From assembly GCF_008728515.1 (NCBI RefSeq), contig NW_022161724.1, positions 1 through 64,000 of the forward strand: DNA of 64,000 bases, given 5' to 3'. This stretch comes from Papio anubis (taxonomy: Eukaryota > Chordata > Mammalia > Primates > Cercopithecidae). The notes under the pieces are model-generated. The model saw nothing but the letters and a program-made list of their open reading frames with translations. It had not been told where the DNA came from and searched no databases. Numbering within the stretch: the first letter of the stretch is position 1; every line of letters begins with the position of its first letter. Position numbers and translations under genes: made by a program. This document shows, in pieces, positions 54,286-64,000 of the stretch.

Positions 54286-56689
54286 GGGCTGCGAGCCTGT
54301 GCAGTGGTCCCTGAGAAGCTTTATTGTTACTATCAACATAGTAGTGTGCTCCAGGTCAGCCTGGAAGGGGCGTGGCAGGGAGGCTGAGGCCCCGCCCTCT
54401 GGGAAGGAGCTATGGAGGAGAAGCGGCCCCATATTGGGCACGGGCCAGGCCGGGTCCAAGATCCTGATGCCACCCAGATGGGCCTCCGGGGCTCTGGCCA
54501 CAGGGTGGGCTGGAGCCTGGAGCCCCTGTCAGCAGCCAGCCAGGGTGACCATAAGCTCCCCATGGTGATCCAATATGACTTTACAGTCCAGATGTAACTG
54601 GCAGCTTCCTCCCTACTACAATCCCTGCTGCTCCACACTTGAGCTCATCCTGGCCTGTTGGGTGGTGTTCAGGCTTCTGGGGTCTTCTGGGGGTGGCTTG
54701 TGATAGAAACAATGCTGAAGCTTCCACGGAGAGCCCATCGCTTGTTGAGGCCTGACAGACTTCCAGGAAATCAGGGTTTATCATCAGTGTTGAGAATGGT
54801 CCCAGCAAGCTCTGGTCACATGAATTCCTCTCTTCCCTTCCCCTTCAGCACTTCCCCTAGGAACCAGCTACTGCGGGACCCCTCCTGCGAGGCAGAGCTC
54901 ACCCAGGAAGCTCCAGGGACTCCACCCTTTTGCCTCACTATTGCCCTGAGTCCTGGCAGCAGGAGGCACTTGTCTGGCCAGAGAGAGATCTCATGGCCCC
55001 TGGCATGGCTCCTGGCATGACCCCTGAGTAGGTATTGAGGCCGCAGGGTCTTGGGCGTCTGGAGGCAGCTGGTTTGGCCCCTCTGCACTTCAGCTCCATG
55101 GCTGTGGATAGACAGGCCCCCTGCTTCCAGAAAGGGTCAGAGCCTTTAGCAGGGAGGCAGCACAGCTGGGCTTAGACCTCAAGTCACTAAGTGAATCTGA
55201 GCAAGTCAGTGAACAGTTTTCTGCCTTCTCCACCTGTAAGCCAGATATGATAAACGCCATCCCGCACTTAGTGACAAACACATGAAACAGTAGCTCCTGC
55301 CTCTGTAGCAGAGGTGACAGCCAAGGGCAGTCCTGTGCTATCTAGGTCTGGTAGCGGGGCAGCCTTGCCTCAGGTGAGGGCTGAGGGAGAGACTGAGGTG
55401 GAGCAGATGGCAGTGGTAACCAAACCAGTTCCCTTGCCTTGGGTGGGGACAGAGGAGAAGCACGGAAGCATCTGGAACTAAGCAATCAGGACAGGAGGCT
55501 CAAGCCTGGGTGAGTCAGGAGTCCAGGGGCTTTCTTCTCTTCCAACCCACTGTCTGCTGGTGTCTCGGCAAAAGCCAGCCACGGCCCTTCGCCATCCTTC
55601 AGACTCCAGGGTGAGCCCAGCCCAGCGACACAACAGAAACCAACCGCCATGGGGGCTGGTGTCCTCCACCAGCATTTCTCCTCTGGTCACATCTGTGTCC
55701 TGATGGGACTTCTCCCTCCACCTTGGACCATCAGCTTTACAGTCCAGACCACCCTGCGGCCTCCCAGCTGCCCCAGTCTCTTGGGCAGGATGCCTTTTGA
55801 GCCTGTTGGGAGAGGCCTTGCCAGGAGAACAGTGCCTGGGGCAGGCAAGAGGACACAGTCTTTGGGAGCCAGAAGAGCTGCGGCCCAGGGGGCCGGGCCA
55901 CTCCCAGAGGACAGGAAGCCCAAAAGCAGGGAAAGGCTCCGTGTTATGGTGGCCCCATGCTTGGAGGCTGTGCTGCCTTCTCTCTCCCTGACTGCCCAGG
56001 CATGGGGTGGCGTGGGGCATGAAGCATCCTCTGGTGTTCCCTAGTAGCCCAGGCTGTGTGCAGGGGCTCCCATTTTGTGTCTCAGTTGCAGGAAGCCACG
56101 AAAGGAGGAGAGGCTCATGGGACTGCTGAGAGGAAGGTGTGAAGAAAGGGAGTGTGGCCCTAAATCAGTCCTTTAAAAAGCCTCTGTTGCCTGAAAGGAG
56201 GTCAAGCAGAGAGGAATGGTTGCGTATGTGTCCTACTGGGCAGGACAGGACGGGACAGAGGGAGGTCATTGTTACACAGACATCTCCCCCTCCTTTCCTC
56301 CTTCTCCTCCACTTCCCTGTGAAGGCCTGGGGCAGGCTGTGGCCAGGCTCAGGCCCCAACTGTGGGGTACACACCAGGGAGGGCCACGCCTCCCGACAGA
56401 AGGGGTGGAGTGGTCAGTGGAGCCAGCACCCTCTGCTGCTTCAACATCTCCGCCTGGAGCCAGCTGTCCCCTCTCTCCCAGGCTCCATCCGAACAAAAGG
56501 AAGGCACAGCCTGAGATCCGGCTCCCCATACCCCTCCATTCAGCACTCAGTTAGAGCTGGGTGGGGGCATGCCTGCCTTCACACGCTGCCTTATGGCTTT
56601 TGTGTCCCCAACAGCCCTCAGCCTCTGGCTGCTCTCCTTCCCAATAGTCACAAGATTTACCATGATAATAATAGGTTAAGACTTGAATA

Positions 56690-56870
56690 GTGTATTCATC
56701 CTCTTTCATCTTCACTCTGTCTCACGTTATCTTATTTTTATCGTGATGACAGAATAGGTACTACAGGTATTTTTACCCTGGTTTTACAGTCAAAGAAACT
56801 GAGGCACAGGCAGGTTTGCCCAAGGTCACATAACTGCTTAATAGCAGGGTAGACAAGTGAAGTAACTGGA
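56690..56870 (-). repeat. MIR element, antisense
   Basis: CAAAGAAACTGAGGCACAGG, then TTGCCCAAGGTCACATAACT. Confidence 0.85.
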
Positions 56871-57059
56871 TGTGTATCAGCCATGCCCTTTCCCCATGCC
56901 CCCGGCACTCCCCATGACAGCTCCCTGAATCCCAGCATTTTATTCTTTTGTAGGATTAGACCCAAGCATATAAATTCCTTTTTCCCTCTCTCCATTCCCA
57001 CATCCTTTTATTTTCACATACTTACTATAGGCCTTGTAGGGGCTCTGTGAACCAGACAA

Positions 57060-57325
57060 AGGCCAGGTACAGTGGCTCATGCCTGTAATCCCAATGCTTT
57101 GGGAGGCTAGGCGTTTTGAGACCAACCTGGGCAACAAAGCAAGACCCGGTCTCTATAAAAAATAAAAATGACCCGGGTATGCTGGTGTGCACCTGTAGTC
57201 CTAGCTACTTGGGAGGTTGAAGTAGGGGGAATCACTTGAGCCCAGGAGTTCGAGGTTACAGTGAGCCGTAACTGCACTCGTCCTTTCTTTGGTTGACAGA
57301 GAAAGACTGTCTCTAGAAAAGAAAA
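57060..57325 (+). repeat. Old, decayed Alu
   Basis: GGCCAGGTACAGTGGCTCAT, an internal deletion after GGGAGGCTAGGCG, then GCTACTTGGGAGGTTGAAGT and a degraded tail. Confidence 0.85.
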
Positions 57326-59616
57326 AACTAAGACTGGTAGTTCTGGCCCTCATGGGGTCAATCATCCAGCTAGGCAGCCAAGTCCATCAGTAACAGAAGA
57401 TGCTGAGGGATGAAGTCCAGAGCAGCAGAATCCCAGGGCCGCGGCATCTCAGTGCTTACCCTAAGCATTGAGGCCCAGAGCTGCTCCCGTCGGAGCATAG
57501 GTTCATAGCCCCAGCTCCTCTGAGCCCTGCATAGCTCTGTCCCCTGAGATGGGGGTGCTCTCCCCTTACCACTGGCACAAGCCACCTGAGTAGCAAGCAG
57601 CTATGGTGGCTGGTGGCTGCAGCAAATTCCGACCTGGCAGTTGTCCTCAGCCCCTTTCTCCCTTCCACAGACCTATAGGCCAGAAAGTACATGTCTTTCC
57701 AAAATGTGTCCTAGTACCCCAACCCACACTCAGTATTGAGCTCCTCCTACATCGGCCAGGCCATGGATCTATACTAAGTAAGTGTCCACCCAGGCCTGTC
57801 CAGTTGCTGCAGCCAATTTAGGCACCCTCCTCTCAGATTCTGGACTCTTCAAGACCTGAGCCGTAGCCTTCTTGCAGCACAGTCTGCTGGCATCTGAAGG
57901 TGAAGGGGCTTGCGGGCCAGGACACAGGTGACTGCCGTCCCTCCCAGTGATGATAAAACTGGATCATCCTGAGAAGCCGAGTCTGACTCAGCTGCACTTA
58001 GAAAGAGTCTTCTCTCCCATGCCTGGGGGCCTTCCTAGAGCAGGTGCCTCGATGGGGTCAGGGGAGGATGCTGCTGGTGGTAGTTGGTAGAACACAGAGG
58101 AGCCTGGTGACTCCCAGAAGATAGAAGGTTAAGCTCACAGCTTGGACCCACTTTTTGTGCTAGGAGGTGTGGGATTCTGGTTGTGCGTGTGTATGTAGAC
58201 TCTGACCAGTGTGCACCCTGGACCAGTGAGCTGGATGCTTCAGGCTTCACCCTGACTCTGCCTGCCTTGCTCTTGGCCCTTGGAGAGCACTCGGGTCTTG
58301 GTTTTCTCACTGGAGTGAGTTGTAGGCAGCTAGAGCTGTTTTGGACTGCTGAATGGAGGGCTGTACTGGCTTTCCTGGCACTTAGGTGATCCTAGCCAGC
58401 AGAGAGGTAGAGACAGGGTGCCTTTTTAGGGGGCCAGGACAACAGGATATTTTAAACTTACTTGACCACCCAGAAAAGTGTCCTGTCCACCAGAGTATAA
58501 GGCAGCATAGGGGATCCCATAGGTGGGCAGTGTGCTGGGGCAGGGGGGCCTCTGTCTCTCAGTAGCCCTGGGCAAGGCAAGTGCCTTCCTCTCCCTGGGC
58601 CTCACTTTCCCCATTTAGAAACAGGAATTTGGATGAGAAATGTTTGAGGATCTATGAATTCGGCAACTCAGGGTGTCAAAAGGGCCCCTTTAAGCATCTT
58701 CCCAGTGGTGGCTTCCAGCCATGACTGCTCATGGGAGGGATAGTGAGCTGCAAGCACTGTTTCATTGGAAGGGTTCTCAGAGCTCCCTACCCTTGAGTGT
58801 TGCTCCCTGCTACCTGCCTGAGTGCATGACTGCTTGCCTTTTACTCTTTGAGTTCTAGTTGTCAGTAGAAGGCCCCTGTTATGTAGATACATAAGTTGGG
58901 AAGATTCTAATGGCCCAATTGTAGATTCTAATTAATATTTCTAATGGTCACTCTTAAAAGAATGGAAAAAGAAGAGCCTCAAGGCAATGGCATTAGGGGA
59001 ATTTTAATGGCATGATCAGTGGCAAGGTCCAGAGATGATTACTTGGGTGGGAGAGTGTTACAGGGGTCCTGGGAAACAGGGCATCCAGGGTGGGAATCAG
59101 AGCGAGAGGTAGGTGGCCAGTTTCACCCTCTCAGCCTTGCTGGGGCTGAGTCCTGCAGGAGCAACCTGTGTGCTGGAGGGAGAGCCTGCACATGCAGGCT
59201 GGACTCTGATGGCCCAGGGAGAAGGTCAGCAATCTTTGTTTCTCTTCTCTGGTTCTTGACTCCATGCCAGGCAGCTGTGGATAATCTCATCAAATAGAGC
59301 ACAAGGCTCAGGAGGCTGAGCCATGGAGTTGCTGCTCGTAGCTTAGCCCCATTGAAGCTTTTAGCTTCTCCCAGAATAAAGCACTCTTCTTCAGGCTGCA
59401 GGACACAGCCCCAGAAAACGGGTGGTTCCTTTTGGCACCAAACCAGGTGAGTTAGACGGTGCGACTCATCAAAGGGCCATCCCCAAGACTTGAAAATACT
59501 GACGGTGCACATGTTTTAAATGAAAATATATCTTTGGAATTATAAAATAAATATTACATCATAGAGACTGTAGATTAGAGAAACTGCCACCTTCTCACTA
59601 TTGTCATTTTCAGAAC

Positions 59617-59910
59617 TTTTTTTTTTTTTTTGAGATGGAGTCTCGCGCTGTAGCCCAGGCTGGAGTGCAGTGGTACAATCTTGGCTCACTGCAAGCTCCA
59701 CCTCCTGGGTTCACGCCATTCTCCTGCCTCAGCCTCCCGAGTAGCTGGGACTACAGGTACCTGCCACCACGCCCGGCTAGTTTTTTGTATTTTTAGTAGA
59801 TGGGGTTTCACCATGTTAGCCAGGATGGTCTCAACCTCCTGACCTTGTGATCTGCCTGCCTTGGCCTCCCAAAGTGCTAGGATTATGGGTGTGAGCCACC
59901 GCCCCTGGCC
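59617..59910 (-). repeat. Alu, antisense
   Basis: T15 head, GAGATGGAGTCTCGCGCTGT through GCCACCGCCCCTGGCC, flanked by CAGAAC on both sides. Confidence 0.95.
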
Positions 59911-59939
59911 CAGAACATTTTTATTTGTATTTTTAATTT

Positions 59940-60230
59940 TTATTTCTTTGAGACAGAGTCCTGTTCTGTTGCCCAGGCTGGAGTGCAGTGGTGAGATCTT
60001 GGCTGACTGCAGCCTCTACCTCCCAGGTTCCAGCAATTCTCCTGTCTCAGCCTCCTGAGTAGCTGGGATTACAGATGTGCATCATCACGCCCGGCTATTT
60101 TTGTATTTTTAGTAGAGACGGGTTTTTACCATGTTGGCCTGGCAGGTCTCGAAGTCCTGACCTCAGGTGATCTGCCTGCCTCAGCCTCCCAAAGTGCTGG
60201 GATTACAGGTGTGAGCCACTGTGCCCAGGC
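59940..60230 (-). repeat. Alu, antisense
   Basis: TTTGAGACAGAGTCCTGTTC through GCCACTGTGCCCAGGC. Tandem to the preceding Alu in the same orientation. Confidence 0.95.
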
Positions 60231-60329
60231 ACAAAACATTATTAATATTCATTTTTCAGGCCTTTCCTAACCATCCTATCTAAATTACACCCTTTGTGGC
60301 CCCCCCTTTTTTTTTTTAAACAAACATCT

Positions 60330-60545
60330 GGTCTTATGTATTAGGCACTGTTCTAAAACCTTTGCAAGTATTAACTTATTCTATCCTCACCATTGCCCTC
60401 TAAGGTACTCTTACTTGTTCTATTTTAGATCTACCGGGGAAACTGAGGCACAGAGGGGTGAGGGAACTTGCCCAGGGTTGTACAGCTGGTGAGTGTCAGA
60501 ATTGGGATTCAAACCCAGGCAGCTTGGCTTTAGAATCAACAGTCT
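60330..60545 (-). repeat. MIR element, antisense
   Basis: GTATTAGGCACTGTTCTAAA, GGGAAACTGAGGCACAGAGG, TTGGGATTCAAACCCAGGCA. Confidence 0.85.
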
Positions 60546-62574
60546 GAGCTTTGTGTCCTGCTGCCCAGACCTGGCTGTAGATGCTCTTTATGTCTTTCTT
60601 TCCCTCCAGCTGCTGAGCTGCTCACTCTTTATCCACTTTGCTTATCACAGTATCTGGCACAGAGTCGCACTCAAGTGCTATTTGTCAGGTAAATGAAGGA
60701 ATGATGAGAAAGGGGGAATTTCCCATAACCCAACTACCTTAGCACAATAATTATGGTAATTTTGATAGATTGTAGATTTCAAATCATGGGTCAGGAACTG
60801 CTCCTGCCAGTCCTGTTGTCCCGTCATCGTCTTTCAGGCCAGAACGGTCCAGCTGCGCCAACATACCTGGGGCGAGAGGCAGCCCATGTTCCTCATGCCA
60901 GGGGCCAGCTGTGGGTTGGCCTCGGGCCTGTGTCTCCTTTGATCTTGCCCTTACTCACTCCCTCGCTGTCTCTCTGAGCCTCCTTATCGCTGTCTGCCTG
61001 TCTTGTCCACCTCTCTTTGTTCTCATTGTGCCTCTACACGCTCTTTAAAGCCACTGGAGTTTGAGGACATGCAATAGTAATTTTCTAATCGTTACTGGGC
61101 AGTGTAAAACAAACATTAGCACAGCTGGCAAAGAGTGTAGGCAGGTGGTTCCTTTGGGATCCTAAAAAAGCAGGATACAGCTGAGAACTCTGTGACATCG
61201 TGGATTCAGAAACTGCTGGAACTATCCAATCCCTGTGGTGGCTGCCCCTTGTAGGGGTGGTGCCAAGGGTGGCTTGGGGGTTTAGGGCCTCCTAAATTTC
61301 CATTAGGCCCCAACAAATATACAATATAGCTAAAAAAAAAAAACAACAAAAAAAAAACAAACAACAACCCAGTGTATTTGTTACGAAAACGCAACTTCGA
61401 GATGAGTCTCTAGACCCCACAGTCCCCCTTTGGATAAACTCTGGAGCTTCATAGCTGCCAGAGATCCATTTGCTGTCCTCTGCTTTGCTAACCATCTTCA
61501 CTGAGTCTTTAATAACAAGTGGGGCTGGAAGGGTGACCAGTGCCCTGATTCATTTTCATATTGAGTCATTGCAGGTCCCAGACACAGGTTGATAATTATC
61601 TAACTGTTAGATTCTAACACACATTGGATGGCAATATAAAGGATCCATGAGGCAGGGTCCCCTTCTCAAAGAACTTCAGAGGAAAAGTTAAATGGCAGTG
61701 CAGGGGTTAACTGACACCATTGGCAGCAACTGATGGTCAGAGATGACTGCGCTGTGTCAAAGGCACACAGAACAAATATGCACAACCGAGTTCATAGGCA
61801 GGAGAGATCCTGTGGGCTGGAGAGAGGAGGTCAGGCTTTGTGGAAGAGTGAATTTGCCCTGGGGCTGGAGGATGAGTAGGAGCTGGAAGCTGAGCAGGGA
61901 GGGTGGAGGAGGGTGTTCCAGGCTGAGGACCAGCATGGGGTGTGGCTGGCACAACTAGAAGCGCAGCATGGGACTATGTGATGAGTGGGCCTAGCTGGGA
62001 GGTCTGACGGATATGCCCAGCCCAGGCAGTGAGTGTGATGCTGATGTCAGGGCTGCCCACAAACTTAAACAAAAGCCTGGGAACACAAACGTGGTATGCA
62101 CCATGCTAACCAATGTGGGAAAGAAATCACACATGGAGCTGCTTCTAAGACACATTCAGTAAGATCAGACATGGGTGACCATCCTGCGCTTCTATCCTGT
62201 GGGCCAGGGCAGCACTCCCAGGGAGAACCAGCATCTTCAGGTGCCAGGGTCCCTTTGGGAGGTGAGTCTGGGCCTCGCCTGTGATGGGCCAGCTGCAGGG
62301 TCCTTCTGCACTCAGGTCCTTTGCTGAAATGATGTGACCTTGGTTTTGCAGGAGGGCGAGGATGGTAGAATAGGCTGGCCTGGGCAGGTGTCCCTTTTAG
62401 TTGTCTCTGGGTAGTCTCTCTCATGGCCTGTTGATCCTGATAGACCCCAGAATACCTGTGGTAGCCCAGAGATGAATGAGGCCTACTTCAAACAATGGCC
62501 TAATACTGGGGCTTATCTGGCCTTTGTCCCACCAGAAACCAATCAGTTCCAGGAAGAGTTTTTCAGCCTGGCCT

Positions 62575-62645
62575 GAACCCTGCCAGTCCAATAACAGCAT
62601 AGCCCCTGGCATGTGGTGAGCACTCGATAAATATTTAGCTGATGG
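62575..62645 (+). repeat. L2 or MIR 3' end
   Basis: CAGCATAGCCCCTGGCATGT, then GAGCACTCGATAAATATTTA. Confidence 0.5.
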
Positions 62646-63439
62646 AATTCCCACTCTCTACATCTCTGACAGCTGAGTGCCTCCCAAATCCTTGCCCAAG
62701 CAGCCTCACCCTCTTCCTCACTCTCCAAGCCTTCACAGAGGCCACAACTGCACCATCTCTGTTGCTATTCTCATCATCGAGACACCATCTACCATGCTTC
62801 TCCCTCCACTCTGTCCCTACCCCAGCTCTCCAGGACCCAGCCTACTGCGATTCCCAACTTGCTGGCTGGTCCCACTGTGGCTTCTTGGGAAGTCTGCAAG
62901 GATGGAAAGCCCATGTGAGTACCTAATGGCATGGGGTACTAAGAAAGAGGAGCAGCAGAGTTCTTGGTCCAGAACAGGCTAGCAGGGAAGAGAAAGCTGT
63001 CTGAAATCTATCTTAATGTATCTCTCTGTGTGTGTGTGTATACACATATATGGACATCTAAGTTTATGAGGCATCTTTGCATGAATATGTATTGATATAT
63101 TTTCATTTATTGACTTAATGGATTTTTTCTGCCTTCGTCAGCGTGTCTTTGGTTATAAAATCTGGGGTTTGGGAATCTGATCTGCGAAGAGGGAGCATGA
63201 GCAGCCGTGAGAAGGCATATCCCAATTCCCCACCCCTCAACCCTCAGCACCAGAGGCATTGAAGGAGAGGCAAGACAAGCACTTAGGGTTGTTTAGGGAG
63301 TTGCGACATCCTATGAGAAGTGGAACTAGATGACAATTGAGGTCCCTTTAATTCCAGTGAATTTAAATCTAGACTGCTTTGTACAGTAACCAGACATGAT
63401 TAAGTGGTGGTTGAAAGTGTGATGTTGTGGGGCAATGGA

Positions 63440-63665
63440 GCAACAGTGCTTATGAGAATGGCCCCTGGTCAGATGGATCTGGGTTGAGGCACAGCTGCAT
63501 AACTTAATGATTGTGTGCTTCTGGGCACGTCTCCTAGCCTTTCTGTGCCTCAGTTTCTTCATTTGTAAAATGAGGACAGCAATAATACCTATTAAGGTTG
63601 TAGTGAGAATCAATGAGATAACACATATGATAACACACATGGTAAGTGCTCAGTGAATGTTGCTG
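63440..63665 (+). repeat. MIR element
   Basis: CAGATGGATCTGGGTTGAGG, GTGCCTCAGTTTCTTCATTT, AAGTGCTCAGTGAATGTTGC. Confidence 0.9.
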
Positions 63666-64000
63666 GTGGTTGTTAAGGCTGTTACTCTTGTTGAAGGATG
63701 CAGTTTTAAACACTTCGGTCCTCAGATGAACCATCTGGCTCTATGGAGTCAGCCCTAACTGTCTTCCCAGCTCCCATCCTTGCTCCTGACCTAAAATTCC
63801 ACTAATGGGGGGAAGAGCTCCTGCCCTCAAAACACCATCCCATAGCCAGTTCAGCTGGACACCAGGAGAACCTAGCCAGGCTGCACTCCACTCTGACAGC
63901 TTTGGCTTCAGTTAGGGTCCACCCAGCTGGACACTTGGAAGGGACAGACCATTCAATCCCAAATTCTGAGGCATCATCGCTTCCCAGGCCAGCCAGTGAC

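Larger units (their letters stand above)
54290..64000. other. Intergenic region downstream of RAPGEF3
   Basis: No coding exon recognised. It holds MIR, L2 and Alu copies listed separately. In human the next gene in this direction is ENDOU, whose first exon could fall near the right edge; I looked for its signal-peptide exon between about 62,900 and 64,000 and did not find it. A TATA-like GGTTATAAAATC lies at about 63,152. Confidence 0.55.

Noticed and set aside
53503..54501. 332-codon open frame on the minus strand, the longest in the window
   Set aside because: It overlaps the last two RAPGEF3 exon regions and UTR in antisense, crosses well-supported splice sites, and has no domain I recognise. 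GC-rich antisense openness explains it.
62900..64000. First exon of ENDOU, expected from human synteny
   Set aside because: A TATA-like sequence is present near 63,152, but I could not find a matching signal-peptide exon before the window ends.

Overview
This is nuclear DNA of a simian primate. The evidence is split genes with GT-AG introns, many Alu elements plus older MIR and L2 elements, CpG-poor introns and CpG-rich promoters. The gene order matches human chromosome 12q13.11 read in reverse: 3' part of HDAC7 (+), SLC48A1 (-), RAPGEF3 (+). Compared with the human proteins as I remember them, a handful of residues differ and RAPGEF3 carries one extra Glu-Pro unit (925 residues against 923). 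I therefore think this is a non-human primate, probably a monkey, but that rests on memory.

Layout. 1-8,335: the last ten coding exons of HDAC7 (330 codons of the deacetylase domain and C-terminal tail) and its 3' UTR. About 8,305-17,900: SLC48A1 on the minus strand, with three coding exons, a roughly 2.4 kb 3' UTR and a CpG-island promoter. HDAC7 and SLC48A1 converge, and their poly(A) signals lie within 15 bp of each other. 17,900-31,300: intergenic DNA with Alu, L2, MIR and DNA-transposon fossils and no gene that I can support. 31,340-54,270: RAPGEF3 (EPAC1), complete, with a GC-rich promoter region, 28 coding exons and 3' UTR. 54,270-64,000: intergenic DNA with old repeats and no coding exon recognised.

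The three proteins have unrelated jobs: a class IIa histone deacetylase scaffold, an endolysosomal heme transporter, and a cAMP-activated exchange factor for Rap GTPases. Nothing in the layout suggests that they form one system.

Three things stand out. First, about 365 bp in RAPGEF3 intron 24 (about 51,866-52,234) is unlike anything around it. It has about 36 CpGs, is full of TCGA and GATC, has a single TA dinucleotide, and has no stop codon in any of the three minus-strand frames. It looks foreign or artefactual. Second, RAPGEF3 intron 13 is a textbook U12-type AT-AC intron. Third, RAPGEF3 intron 16 holds a near-perfect 33-bp inverted repeat able to form a long RNA hairpin.
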